64,000 nucleotides of DNA, from positions 36,047 to 100,046 of the forward strand of contig WTJI01000022.1 of the NCBI GenBank assembly GCA_011524905.1, in the 5' to 3' direction. Under the pieces are notes generated by a model. The model made no database searches, was not told where the DNA came from, and saw only the letters and a list, made by a program, of their open reading frames with translations. Shown here one piece after another: positions 35,724 to 45,669 of this stretch. The first letter of the stretch is position 1, and each line of letters starts with the position of its first letter. The DNA comes from Flavobacteriales bacterium. Lineage in GTDB: Bacteria; Bacteroidota; Bacteroidia; Flavobacteriales; Flavobacteriaceae. A program made the position numbers and the translations under genes.

Positions 35724-37247
35724 TTAATGTTTAAAATGGCGAACCCCAGTCAATACCATTTTCACACCATTTTGATTACAATAGTCTATAGAGTCTTGGT
35801 CTTTAATTGATCCACCAGGCTGAATCACGGCAGCGATGCCAGCTTGATGAGCGATAGTAACACAATCTGGAAAGGGGAAAAAAGCATCACTTGCCATGAC
35901 AGCACCACTCAAATCAAATTCAAATTTTTGGGCTTTTTTTATGGCTTGCTCTAAGGCATCGACACGGGAAGTTTGTCCAGTCCCGGCTGCGAGTAATTGC
36001 TTGTTTTTAGCCAAAACGATGGTATTGGATTTGGTGTGTTTACAGATTTTTGAAGCAAATAATAGATCCGCAATTTCGTTTGAATCGGGAGTCTTTATGG
36101 TCACGTTTTTTAGATCACTTTCCGAATCGGTATGCGAGTCTTTATCTTGTACCAAATAACCATTGAGGCAGGTTCGGATACTGTTTGTAGACAGCAATCG
36201 GCTTTTTTGTATCAATAGCACTCTGTTTTTCTTTTGCGTAAGAAGGCTTTGTGCCTCAGCTTCAAAATGAGGTGCAATGATTACTTCGAAAAAAAGTGAA
36301 TGCATGGCTTCAGCTGTTTCAAGATCTATAGTGCGATTGGCTATAAGTACGCCGCCAAAAGCGGATATAGGGTCACCAGCAAGGGCTGCCGTATAGGCTT
36401 CTGAAAGTTTTTCTCGAGTCGCTAGTCCGCATGCATTGTTGTGTTTTAAAATAGCAAAAGTAGGTGCATCCTCATAAAATTCCTCCATCAATTGAACGGC
36501 TGCATCAATATCTAATAAATTATTGTAAGATATTTCTTTACCATGTATTTGTTCTAATAAATCTTCCAGCGGTCCAAAAAAGTGACCCACTTGATGTGGA
36601 TTTTCTCCATATCGCAGTTTTTTAGATTGATGACTGCTAATTTTTAACGTATCCTGGTCGGCTGAAAAATAATTAAAAATGGCACTGTCATAATGGGAAG
36701 AATCAGCAAAAGCCCTAGCTGCAAATCTTTTTCGGTCAGCGAGACTTAACAAGCCTTTTTTACTAGTGAGGAGTTCCAAAAGCGCTGCATAATACTTTTT
36801 ATTAGAGATACATACGACATCTTTAAAATTTTTGGCAGCAGCTCTGATTAAGGCAATCCCACCAATATCAATCTTTTCAATAATCTCATCTTCTGAAGCA
36901 CTAGCAGCAACCGTATCTTCAAATGGATATAGATCAACGATAACCAAGTCTATCTGTGGAATTTCATAAGAAATAATTTCTTTTTCATCCGATGGATTAC
37001 CTTGACGGTTTAAAATACCACCAAATACTTTTGGGTGTAAAGTTTTAACACGTCCGCCTAGAATAGAAGGGTAGCCAGTTAAATCTTCTACTGCTTTTAC
37101 GGGCACACCCAAATCTTCAATATATTTTTGGGTACCACCTGTCGAAAAAATAGTCACTCCCTGTTCGTGGAGGGTTTTAATAATGGGGTCTAAACCGGTT
37201 TTGTCAAATACTGAAATGAGAGCAGTTTTTATCTTAATTTCATTCAT
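35724..37247 (-). CDS. purH: Bifunctional AICAR formyltransferase/IMP cyclohydrolase
   Basis: A 507-residue cytoplasmic enzyme for the last two steps of IMP synthesis. The N-terminal MGS-like IMP cyclohydrolase domain (about 1-190, SVFDKTGLDPIIKTL and FSTGGTQKYIEDLGV) is followed by the AICAR transformylase domain with the catalytic KHNNACG motif. The length is normal. Purine genes upstream of mreB are common in Flavobacteriia. Its ATG overlaps the end of the GAF-domain gene by four bases, indicating one transcript. Confidence 0.97.
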   Translation of the reverse strand: MNEIKIKTALISVFDKTGLDPIIKTLHEQGVTIFSTGGTQKYIEDLGVPVKAVEDLTGYPSILGGRVKTLHPKVFGGILNRQGNPSDEKEIISYEIPQIDLVIVDLYPFEDTVAASASEDEIIEKIDIGGIALIRAAAKNFKDVVCISNKKYYAALLELLTSKKGLLSLADRKRFAARAFADSSHYDSAIFNYFSADQDTLKISSHQSKKLRYGENPHQVGHFFGPLEDLLEQIHGKEISYNNLLDIDAAVQLMEEFYEDAPTFAILKHNNACGLATREKLSEAYTAALAGDPISAFGGVLIANRTIDLETAEAMHSLFFEVIIAPHFEAEAQSLLTQKKNRVLLIQKSRLLSTNSIRTCLNGYLVQDKDSHTDSESDLKNVTIKTPDSNEIADLLFASKICKHTKSNTIVLAKNKQLLAAGTGQTSRVDALEQAIKKAQKFEFDLSGAVMASDAFFPFPDCVTIAHQAGIAAVIQPGGSIKDQDSIDYCNQNGVKMVLTGVRHFKH

Positions 37248-37726
37248 GCTAGCGTATAAAATATATTTGGAATATAATGGGCTACTTTTTGATTTACTTT
37301 TTCGAGAAGAAGTGCATCGTTGTTATCGAAAGGATCTAATGCATTCGAATCAATGTCTATTTGTCCGACATTGATACCATCGACAAACAAGGGTACGACA
37401 AGCTCCGATTTTACGTTGATGTCACAAGCTATATAATTATCTTGATCATGGACATTTGGAACGACAAAGTTTTTGTTACTCAAAGCGACCTGACCGCAAA
37501 TGCCTTTGCCAAAAGGAATTTCTGTGTGGTCTGTAGGGATACCAGCAAACGCTTTAAGATGTAGCATTTTTGTTTGGTGATTGGCAAAATAAAAGCCAAC
37601 CCAATTGAAGTAGGGGATTGAATCTCTAAGTACTTGGCAAATATCTTTTAGTCTAACTTCCCAATTGTTTTCGTCAGACTTGATGATTCGGTCTATTTTG
37701 GCTAGTATATAGTGGTGGTCGCTCAC
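37244..37726 (-). CDS. GAF-domain protein, probable free methionine-(R)-sulfoxide reductase
   Basis: A 160-residue single GAF domain. The GKGICGQVA segment, the DNYIACD segment and PLFVDGINVGQIDIDS match the free-methionine-(R)-sulfoxide reductase (MsrC) branch, in which cysteines at these two places take part in the redox cycle; a third Cys found in the E. coli enzyme is not evident. It would repair free oxidised methionine in the cytoplasm. The start codon is GTG (37726). It is coupled to purH by a 4-base overlap and divergent from the HMA-domain gene. Confidence 0.8.
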   Translation of the reverse strand: MSDHHYILAKIDRIIKSDENNWEVRLKDICQVLRDSIPYFNWVGFYFANHQTKMLHLKAFAGIPTDHTEIPFGKGICGQVALSNKNFVVPNVHDQDNYIACDINVKSELVVPLFVDGINVGQIDIDSNALDPFDNNDALLLEKVNQKVAHYIPNIFYTLA

Positions 37727-37739
37727 GCGTTAAATTTTT

Positions 37740-37747
37740 CAAAAATA
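37740..37747 (-). promoter_or_regulatory. -7 element upstream of the GAF gene (TATTTTTG)
   Basis: An exact TAnnTTTG match on the minus strand; predicted start near 37733, giving a leader of only about 7 bases before GTG 37726. It is divergent from the HMA-gene -7 element about 40 bases away. The -33 element is unclear. Confidence 0.4.
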
Positions 37748-37782
37748 TTAAAAAGACAAGTGTCAGCCGTCGTAATTAATAA

Positions 37783-37790
37783 TAATTTTG
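37783..37790 (+). promoter_or_regulatory. -7 element of the HMA-domain gene (TAATTTTG)
   Basis: An exact TAnnTTTG match; predicted start near 37797, 11 bases before ATG 37808. Between the two divergent -7 elements lies GACA-AG-TGTC (about 37755-37764), a short dyad that could be an operator. No clear -33 TTG. Confidence 0.4.
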
Positions 37791-37807
37791 AATATATCAA
37801 AAGAACA

Positions 37808-38506
37808 ATGCAACAAGTATTTTTTATTGAGGGGATGACCTGCGGGAATTGTCTAAAAAGTGTCCGACAGAAGTTAAGTTCTTTAGACGACGTAAGCCAG
37901 GTAGAAGTTGATTTGGATAGTGGCAAAGTAACGCTAACAACAAAAAAGCGACTTGATAAAACGGTTTTAAAACAGGCTTTAGGATCAAAATATGCGATTC
38001 TTGATCAAGAATATTCACAGACAAAAACTAAAGTTAAGTCCCTATTCCCTTTATTTTTGATTCTCACCTACATAGTAATGGGGGCTGTTTATTTGTCGGT
38101 AAATCAGTTTAGCCCTTCCCGTTTTATGTTTCATTATATGGGTCTGTTTTTTGTCGTTTTTAGTTTTTTCAAATTTCTCGATTACAGCGCCTTTCCAACT
38201 TCGTTTGCCAACTATGATCCCATAGCAAAAAGAAGTATGACATACGGTTATCTGTATCCGTTTATCGAAACTTTATTGGGTATTGCTTTTCTATTACAGT
38301 GGCAATTGCAATGGGCTTTATGGATAACAATGATTTTACTTTCAATCACTTCTGTAGGTGTAATCCAAAGTCTCATCAATAAACGTCAGATTGAATGTGC
38401 CTGTTTGGGGACGGTACTTAAACTTCCCATGACTGAAGCTACACTCATTGAAAACAGCGTTATGATTGTCATGTCAGTTAGTATGCTTTTATCGGGGATA
38501 CACTAG
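37808..38506 (+). CDS. HMA metal-binding domain fused to MauE/DoxX-like membrane domain
   Basis: A 232-residue two-part protein. Residues 1-65 are a heavy-metal-associated ferredoxin-like domain with MTCGNC (Cys12, Cys15), as in copper chaperones. Residues 80-230 hold four or five helices resembling MauE/DoxX redox-associated membrane proteins, with a CAC motif in a loop before the last helix. The layout suggests handling of Cu+ or another soft metal, or thiol redox at the inner membrane; no substrate is proven. ATG 37808 is chosen over an upstream ATG at 37712 because the HMA domain starts there and a -7 element precedes it. It is convergent with the DUF2141 gene. Confidence 0.8.
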   Translation: MQQVFFIEGMTCGNCLKSVRQKLSSLDDVSQVEVDLDSGKVTLTTKKRLDKTVLKQALGSKYAILDQEYSQTKTKVKSLFPLFLILTYIVMGAVYLSVNQFSPSRFMFHYMGLFFVVFSFFKFLDYSAFPTSFANYDPIAKRSMTYGYLYPFIETLLGIAFLLQWQLQWALWITMILLSITSVGVIQSLINKRQIECACLGTVLKLPMTEATLIENSVMIVMSVSMLLSGIH

Positions 38507-38916
38507 CGCAAAATTAGGGTGTGTTGGGTATTGCTGTCAACTTCAAATGCACTTTGTTCAAAAGAGGGGGGTCCTATTATCCCCATTATATTATTAGAAA
38601 AACCATAAGATTCTTTGGGGATACCCATCCATGTTTTGTCTAATTTTTGATTGTCATTGGCATCGTGATAAGCCTTGATGGCATAACGACCCGTTGGAAG
38701 ATTTTCGAAAACAACTTGCAGCTGAGGGGAACCAACAACTATTTTCTGAAAAAAACCTTCCTGAACTTCGTTTTGGTCAAAACTTTTAGCTGAATTAAAG
38801 ATACTGATAACAAGAGTACCCTGTGATACTGTTATATTTTCAATGTCAATCTCAAGTTTGTTTTGAGCCTGTGATTGAAAGATACAGCATAGCAAGACAA
38901 GCCATACATTTCTCAT
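38503..38916 (-). CDS. DUF2141 secreted protein
   Basis: A 137-residue exported protein with a signal peptide (cleavage after SQAQ, residue 18) and the DUF2141 pattern: an Ig-like strand region, YHDANDNQKLDKTWMGIPKESYGFSNN. Similar proteins are widespread in Bacteroidota and Proteobacteria with no known function; a periplasmic or surface role is inferred only from the signal. It lies behind the groEL terminator and overlaps the convergent HMA gene by 4 bases. Confidence 0.85.
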   Translation of the reverse strand: MRNVWLVLLCCIFQSQAQNKLEIDIENITVSQGTLVISIFNSAKSFDQNEVQEGFFQKIVVGSPQLQVVFENLPTGRYAIKAYHDANDNQKLDKTWMGIPKESYGFSNNIMGIIGPPSFEQSAFEVDSNTQHTLILR

Positions 38917-38939
38917 GACAATTTTTATTTAAAAATAAA

Positions 38940-38966
38940 AAAACCTGCTCTTTTTGAGCAGGTTTT
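38940..38966 (-). terminator. Intrinsic terminator of groESL
   Basis: AAAACCTGCTC and GAGCAGGTTTT form an 11-bp stem over a 5-base loop. On the minus strand it is followed by further T residues, 26 bases after the groEL stop, and it separates groEL from the DUF2141 gene. Confidence 0.85.
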
Positions 38967-38991
38967 TGAAACATCAAATAAATTTTGAGTA

Positions 38992-40647
<1,656 letters not shown>

Positions 40648-40917
40648 TTAAACAATTGCGAGTAAATCGCTTTCTTTCATAATGAGGTAATCTTTTCCTT
40701 CATGCTGTAATTCCGTACCAGCATATTTTCCATAGAGTACCTGGTTTCCAACAGAGACTGTGATAGGGTTTTCGGCTGTTCCTGGTCCAACGGCCACAAC
40801 GGTTCCCTTCTGCGGTTTTTCTTTTGCGGTATCGGGAATGATAATTCCTGAAGAAGTAGTTGTTTCCGCAGCCGCAGGCTCTACGAGAACGCGATCAGCG
40901 AGTGGTTTGATATTCAT
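40648..40917 (-). CDS. groS: Co-chaperonin GroES (10 kDa)
   Basis: An 89-residue co-chaperonin whose heptamer caps GroEL. The N-terminal [12 protein letters not shown] segment, the mobile loop region ([22 protein letters not shown]) and the C-terminal ESDLLAIV strand are all present. It is the first gene of the groESL unit: the upstream secG transcript ends at a strong terminator and a 67-base gap carries two GG-N10-GC elements. Heat or stress control is likely; no CIRCE/HrcA site is seen. Confidence 0.98.
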   Translation of the reverse strand: MNIKPLADRVLVEPAAAETTTSSGIIIPDTAKEKPQKGTVVAVGPGTAENPITVSVGNQVLYGKYAGTELQHEGKDYLIMKESDLLAIV

Positions 40918-40947
40918 TATATTTTTTTTTAAGATTTACCATTTTTA

Positions 40948-40980
40948 GGCACAAATTGTGCCATTTGCAGAAAAACTGCC
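40948..40980 (-). promoter_or_regulatory. Tandem sigma-54-like (-24/-12) elements before groES
   Basis: On the minus strand, TGGCACAATTTGTGC (40963-40949) and TGGCAGTTTTTCTGC (40981-40967) each have the invariant GG and GC separated by exactly 10 bases, as in the sigma-54 consensus TGGCACG-N4-TTGCW. The downstream copy matches 9 of 11 positions and would start transcription near 40937, 20 bases before the groES ATG. The same copy is a perfect dyad (GGCACAA-T-TTGTGCC), so a repressor site is the alternative. No exact TAnnTTTG element is present in this gap. Confidence 0.5.
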
Positions 40981-40986
40981 AATCAG

Positions 40987-41020
40987 AAAAAAAAATGCCA
41001 GACTGTCAGCAGTCTGGCAT
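40987..41020 (-). terminator. Intrinsic terminator after secG
   Basis: On the minus strand ATGCCAGACTG pairs perfectly with CAGTCTGGCAT (11 bp, 4-base loop) and is followed by nine T residues. It lies 8 bases after the secG stop and isolates the miaB-secG transcript from groESL. Confidence 0.92.
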
Positions 41021-41027
41021 AAAATGC

Positions 41028-41366
41028 TTAATTGTTAGATTCTGGTTCTTCGGGGATAGCGTCTGGCAAGGCCTGCGGGATAGTTTGTTCAACTGCACCG
41101 TCTTGAATCAGACGGGAATCGGAGGCTGCCTGTCCTCCGGGTAGCGCCATGCTTGATAGTAATATCAGCACCATCAAAAGCGTGGCCAAAACCCATGTAC
41201 TACGATCCAAAAAATCTGTAGTTTTTTGAACACCGCCTAGTTGTTGACCACCACCACCAAAGGACGAAGACAAACCACCTCCTTTGGGATTTTGAACCAT
41301 TACCACTAGAATCAATAAAAAACAGACCACAATTATTAGTGCGATAAATATGGAAAATGTACTCAT
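41028..41366 (-). CDS. secG: Preprotein translocase subunit SecG
   Basis: A 112-residue inner-membrane protein that assists the SecYE channel during export. Helix 1 (about 4-24) is followed by the conserved MVQNPKGGGLSSSFGG loop and helix 2 (about 57-74); a charged C-terminal tail (EEPESNN) is added, as often in Bacteroidota. It begins 6 bases after the TPR-like gene and is last in the miaB-regulator-lptE-TPR-secG run. Confidence 0.96.
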   Translation of the reverse strand: MSTFSIFIALIIVVCFLLILVVMVQNPKGGGLSSSFGGGGQQLGGVQKTTDFLDRSTWVLATLLMVLILLSSMALPGGQAASDSRLIQDGAVEQTIPQALPDAIPEEPESNN

Positions 41367-41372
41367 AAGATT

Positions 41373-42113
41373 TTATTCTTTGGCTTGCTGTAAGCGTTTG
41401 ATTTCTTTTATCTGGCTTGCAAAGAAACTATTTTTTTCTGGATATTTCAAGCTCAGTATTTTGTAGGCTTGAAGGGCCTTATTGTATTTATTTTGTTGCA
41501 TCAAAATGCGGGCCAATGTTTCCGTCATTAATTCTTCTTTCATGACATTTTGATCCTGACTCAAATCTATAGTTTGGCTTGTTGTATTTGGTGAACTTAT
41601 TTTTGGATTTTTTTCGATGAAAGCATCAATCATTTCCCATTTGTCCTTGTCTTCAGATGCTAGATTGACTTGTTTTTTATCAGTTTCTTTTGGTTTAGGC
41701 ATATCGGCCAAACCATGGTCTAGCCATTCAACAAATGATTTTAATTCTTGTTGCGATGCAATTGTTTTTTTGGGTGTAGATTTTTTTTTGACTTCTAGTT
41801 TTTCTTTTTTGACTACTCGCTTTTCAGAAGCTTTTTCTTCAATAGGAATTTCGGAGTCAATGGGTTTGATGATTCGTTTTGAAGGTATTTCTTTTTCAAT
41901 CCAGTCTTTAAATACAGCTCTGTCAAAGGCTAAGGTTGCGGCTCTTTCGATGGTTTTTTCAGCATCTATTTTTTTTTGGTGCTGCGCCGCTTTGGCGAGG
42001 TAAGCCCATGCGGTCGGGAAGTAGGGATAATTTTGAGTCCATGTCTCTAAAGCTTCATATTGCTTCTGATCTGAAGGGTCAAAATTAGCTAGCATTGTTC
42101 CAAAGTCATTCAT
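41373..42113 (-). CDS. Cytoplasmic TPR-like protein
   Basis: A 246-residue hydrophilic protein without a signal peptide. A helical N-terminal repeat pair (about 20-65, with YFPTAWAYLAKAA), a Lys/Glu/Ser-rich low-complexity linker (about 85-130) and a C-terminal TPR-like hairpin (TETLARILMQQNKYNKALQAYKILSLKYPE, split across residues 205-235) are seen. Function is unknown. The ATG at 42113 shares one base with the lptE stop (TAATG), preferred over a TTG two codons upstream. Its fixed place between lptE and secG suggests an envelope or secretion link, by inference only. Confidence 0.8.
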   Translation of the reverse strand: MNDFGTMLANFDPSDQKQYEALETWTQNYPYFPTAWAYLAKAAQHQKKIDAEKTIERAATLAFDRAVFKDWIEKEIPSKRIIKPIDSEIPIEEKASEKRVVKKEKLEVKKKSTPKKTIASQQELKSFVEWLDHGLADMPKPKETDKKQVNLASEDKDKWEMIDAFIEKNPKISSPNTTSQTIDLSQDQNVMKEELMTETLARILMQQNKYNKALQAYKILSLKYPEKNSFFASQIKEIKRLQQAKE

Positions 42114-42646
42114 TACCAACGGGCCAAAGTGTCATTGAATATATCCTGTGTAATTCGATCAAAAATTTCTTTTAGTGCTGCGTCTCTTACATCATAAACT
42201 TGTAATTCTGCAGGGAAGTCGTAGAAAAATGAATAACTTTTTTCCATGTCGTCCTCTTCGTTTTTGGTATTAAAATATCGAAGTTTCACTGACATTTTTA
42301 ATCTATTTTGGGCCGCAGTTATCGCAGCGGTAGCTGCCATTGGCGTTACGCTGTATTCAGTAATTTCTCCTTCATAAATCAAATCACCATCCGAATTGAC
42401 CAATGACAAGTTTGTTTGGTTTAAAAGTAGGTCTTGCAGCGCAATAGTAAAATCCCTATCAAGTCCAGGTTCTACGGTTGAGCCTGGTCGGTTTCCAGCT
42501 TGATTTTCAAAATAATTGACCTGAAATGTTTCAGTACCTGGTGGGATAGAGGCCCCTGTAAATGAATAAATTCCACATCCCCATATCAATAGGAATACCA
42601 AAGGAACGAGTAGTGCAATTTTGATGTATTTTTTTGATTTATTCAT
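42113..42646 (-). CDS. lptE: LptE-family LPS assembly lipoprotein
   Basis: A 177-residue lipoprotein with a basic start (MNKSKKYIK), a hydrophobic stretch and a lipobox (LIWGC), followed by the GIYSFTGASIPPGTETFQVNYFEN segment that is diagnostic of Bacteroidota LptE. LptE plugs the LptD barrel and helps place LPS in the outer leaflet. An ATG two codons earlier (42652) is equally possible; either start overlaps the end of the sigma-54 regulator gene, so translation is coupled. Confidence 0.87.
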   Translation of the reverse strand: MNKSKKYIKIALLVPLVFLLIWGCGIYSFTGASIPPGTETFQVNYFENQAGNRPGSTVEPGLDRDFTIALQDLLLNQTNLSLVNSDGDLIYEGEITEYSVTPMAATAAITAAQNRLKMSVKLRYFNTKNEEDDMEKSYSFFYDFPAELQVYDVRDAALKEIFDRITQDIFNDTLARW

Positions 42647-43901
42647 TATCATTCAAATCAAATTGTTTGATTTTACGGTAGAGCGTGCGCTCTGAAATAC
42701 CAAGTTCTTGGGCGGCTCTTTTTCTTCTGCCATGGCTCCTTTCAAGTGCTCGTCTAATCATCTCCACTTCTTTTTCCTGAAGCGACAAGGGCTCCTCTTC
42801 TTCTATCGTTTCGACATATTGGTATTTGTCTTCAACATGTTGTTGTGGCGCAGGTTGATCTGTTGACGTAGTTGGAGCCACTGGCAATGCTTCAAAGTGC
42901 TCGGTAGGACTATTTGTTTCTCCATAAATTTTGTTAATCAATGTCTGATTTCTTTCTTTGAGGGGCTGTCCATCGGCATCCAACAAGTCTCTAGTCAATT
43001 GTTTGAGATCGTTGAGGTCTGATTTCATGTCAAACAAAACCTTGTAAAGTATTTCCCGTTCTGATGCGAAATCGGAACTTGATTTATCAGAATCTACCAA
43101 AGCGGGTAATTGGGTGTTATCAGTTGGTAAATAGTATCTTAACTTATCAACAGCAATCAATCGATCTTTTTCAAGTACTGACATTTGTTCAGCGATGTTT
43201 CGGAGTTGTCGAATGTTACCGCTCCATCTGTGCTGACTCAAAAGCTGTTGTGCATTTTCATCTAATCGAAGGGGTGGCATCCGATATTTTTCAGCAAAAT
43301 CAGCAGCAAATTTTCTAAAAAGTAAATGGATATCTTCTTGACGTTCGCGCAGCGGTGGGATATATATTTCAACAGTACTGAGTCGGTAATACAAATCCTC
43401 TCGAAATTTATTTTTTTGAATGGCTTCTTGCATTTTCACATTGGTAGCCGCAACAATCCTAACATTTGTTTTTTGGACTTTAGATGATCCTACCTTAAAA
43501 AACTCACCATTTTCTAAAACCCTTAGTAAGCGAACTTGGGTGGTCATCGGTAATTCTCCCACTTCATCCAAAAAAATAGTCCCTCCGTCTGCTTCCTCAA
43601 AGTAACCGCTTCTTGTGGAAGTTGCCCCAGTAAACGCACCTTTTTCATGACCAAATAGTTCACTGTCAATAGTGCCTTCTGGTATTGCGCCACAGTTAAC
43701 CGCAATGTATTTTGCGTGTTTGCGGGCAGAGTATTGGTGAATTATTTTTGGAATATTTTCTTTTCCAACACCACTCTCACCTGTAACTAAAACCGAAATT
43801 TCGGTGGCAGCTACTCGAAGTGCTTTTTCCAAAGCACGATTTAATCCTGGGTGGTTACCAATGATTCCAAATCGTTGTTTTAGTTGTTGTAGGGTATCCA
43901 T
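42639..43901 (-). CDS. Sigma-54-dependent Fis-family transcriptional activator
   Basis: A 420-residue enhancer-binding protein without a receiver or sensor domain: the AAA+ domain begins near residue 12. Walker A is GESGVGKE (41-48), the sigma-54 contact motif GAFTGA is intact at 88-93, and Walker B is GGTIFLDEVGEL (106-117). A variable region (about 260-365) leads to a Fis-type helix-turn-helix at the C-terminus (RRKRAAQELGISERTLYRKI). ATG 43901 lies 10 bases after the miaB stop; an upstream in-frame start at 43946 lies inside miaB. With no sensor, activity may depend on abundance or a partner. Its targets are unknown, but sigma-54-like sites precede groES 1.7 kb away. Confidence 0.93.
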   Translation of the reverse strand: MDTLQQLKQRFGIIGNHPGLNRALEKALRVAATEISVLVTGESGVGKENIPKIIHQYSARKHAKYIAVNCGAIPEGTIDSELFGHEKGAFTGATSTRSGYFEEADGGTIFLDEVGELPMTTQVRLLRVLENGEFFKVGSSKVQKTNVRIVAATNVKMQEAIQKNKFREDLYYRLSTVEIYIPPLRERQEDIHLLFRKFAADFAEKYRMPPLRLDENAQQLLSQHRWSGNIRQLRNIAEQMSVLEKDRLIAVDKLRYYLPTDNTQLPALVDSDKSSSDFASEREILYKVLFDMKSDLNDLKQLTRDLLDADGQPLKERNQTLINKIYGETNSPTEHFEALPVAPTTSTDQPAPQQHVEDKYQYVETIEEEEPLSLQEKEVEMIRRALERSHGRRKRAAQELGISERTLYRKIKQFDLNDNE

Positions 43902-43911
43902 GGTATTATTT

Positions 43912-45423
43912 CTAGATTCTATTTGAATAACCTTGTGCAGTTCCAATTAATGTAGCAGCTGTGGCCTCGTTTATTGTTACTTCCACAAAATCACCTACTT
44001 GATAATTTTCTTTTGGAAAAACAACAACCGTGTTTTGTGAAGTCCGACCACTCCAGTGGGCATCTGATTTTTTTGAAGATTTTTCAATAAGTACACAAAC
44101 AGTTTTACCTATGTATTGATTGGTTTTAATTTTACTGTGCTTTTGTTGCAAGGCAATGATCTCTTTGAGTCTTCTTTTTTTGGTGGCTTCTGGGACATCA
44201 TCATTTATTTTTCGAGCTGCCAAGGTTCCAGGTCGCTCAGAATAAGCAAACATAAATCCAAAATCATATTGAACAAACTCCATCAAATCGAGGGTGTCCT
44301 GGTGGTCAGCTTCCGTTTCAGTAGGGAAGCCCGCTATCATATCATGAGACAAACCGCATTCGGGAAGAATTTTACGTATGTTGCTAATCAATTCAAAATA
44401 GGCTTCACGACTGTGTAGTCGATTCATTTTCTTGAGAATTCGATTACTTCCAGATTGAACAGGTAAGTGAATGTATTTACAGATGTTGTCAAATTTTGCC
44501 ATTGTATGGAGTACCTCCAATGACATATCCTGTGGGTTGGAAGTTGAAAAGCGTATTCGCATGTTAGGCTGGGCTTCTGCGACCAGTTGTAAAAGTTTTG
44601 AAAAATCAACTGCTGTTTTCTGTTGCAGTTCAGTTGCGTTTTTGAAGTCTTTTTTTAACCCACCACCGTACCATAAATAACTATCTACATTTTGACCTAA
44701 TAATGTAATTTCTTTATAGCCTTTTTCAGCTAAGGACGCCACCTCTTGTAAAATACTTTTTGGGTCTCTACTGCGTTCCCGACCACGAGTAAAAGGAACA
44801 ACGCAAAAAGTACACATGTTGTCACATCCTCTAGTAATCGTAACAAAAGCACTAACGCCGTTGGAAGAAAGCCGAACAGGAGCAATATCGCCGTAGGTTT
44901 CTTCTTTGGAAAGCAGCACATTGACAGCTTCTCGATTGGCTTCAGCTTCTTGGAGCAAGTGGGGCAAATCTTTGTAAGCATCTGGACCTACAACTAAATC
45001 GACTATCTTCTCTTCCTCAAGGAATTTGTGTTTCAATCGCTCTGCCATGCAGCCCAAAACACCTACTTTGACCGATTTATTTTCTTTTTTCAAATGTTGA
45101 AAATGTGCCAATCGGTTGCGAACAGTTTGTTCTGCTTTTTCACGAATGGAACAGGTATTCACCAAGATCAAATCAGCCTTATCAATGCTGGCTGTAGTTT
45201 GGTAACCTTCTTTTTCAAGTATGGAGGCGACAACCTCACTGTCTGAAAAATTCATTTGACAACCATAAGACTCGATATAAAGATTTTTGTTACCTCTATC
45301 CGATTGATTCGGGGGTAGGGCCTCTCCATTATATGCCATTGGGTCTTTAAGATTCTCCTTCTCATTTGATAAAACTTTAGCATCTGGAGATGCAAATATA
45401 TTTGCTTTGTTTCTTATCGTCAT
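43912..45423 (-). CDS. miaB: tRNA-2-methylthio-N6-dimethylallyladenosine synthase MiaB
   Basis: A 503-residue radical-SAM methylthiotransferase that modifies A37 of tRNAs reading UNN codons. The N-terminal UPF0004 domain ([13 protein letters not shown], with Cys ligands of the auxiliary cluster), the radical SAM motif CDNMCTFC and a C-terminal TRAM domain are in order. About 45 residues precede the UPF0004 domain, somewhat long but common in Bacteroidota. It starts the run leading to secG, with an exact -7 element about 40 bases upstream. Confidence 0.97.
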   Translation of the reverse strand: MTIRNKANIFASPDAKVLSNEKENLKDPMAYNGEALPPNQSDRGNKNLYIESYGCQMNFSDSEVVASILEKEGYQTTASIDKADLILVNTCSIREKAEQTVRNRLAHFQHLKKENKSVKVGVLGCMAERLKHKFLEEEKIVDLVVGPDAYKDLPHLLQEAEANREAVNVLLSKEETYGDIAPVRLSSNGVSAFVTITRGCDNMCTFCVVPFTRGRERSRDPKSILQEVASLAEKGYKEITLLGQNVDSYLWYGGGLKKDFKNATELQQKTAVDFSKLLQLVAEAQPNMRIRFSTSNPQDMSLEVLHTMAKFDNICKYIHLPVQSGSNRILKKMNRLHSREAYFELISNIRKILPECGLSHDMIAGFPTETEADHQDTLDLMEFVQYDFGFMFAYSERPGTLAARKINDDVPEATKKRRLKEIIALQQKHSKIKTNQYIGKTVCVLIEKSSKKSDAHWSGRTSQNTVVVFPKENYQVGDFVEVTINEATAATLIGTAQGYSNRI

Positions 45424-45461
45424 TATTATTTAGTTGTACTGCCCCTTGACAATCGGCTTCG

Positions 45462-45469
45462 CAAAATTA
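45462..45469 (-). promoter_or_regulatory. -7 element of the miaB operon (TAATTTTG)
   Basis: An exact TAnnTTTG match on the minus strand; predicted start near 45455, about 30 bases before ATG 45423. A clear -33 TTG at the usual distance is not seen. Confidence 0.4.
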
Positions 45470-45669
45470 AACAAAGTATCCAAACACTGAAAATTTGTCA
45501 GTCAATATGACAGGTTGATTTTCAGATTATTTGTTGAATCATTTATTGTATTGCCATAATTAAGGTTTTAAGATTATGAGTAAAATGAAAAATAATTTAT
45601 CGCTGCTTTCGTTATCAAAACAGTAATACAAAAAAAAACTAGCTACTTTTACAGCGAAAAAAATCAAGT

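Noticed and set aside
40948..40962. CIRCE/HrcA operator before groES
   Set aside because: The dyad GGCACAA-N-TTGTGCC has no TTAGCACTC-N9-GAGTGCTAA match and the wrong spacing.
41617..42003. A 128-codon plus-strand ORF opposite the TPR-like gene
   Set aside because: Antisense to the Lys/Glu-rich region, giving a Phe/Ser-rich product typical of shadow frames.
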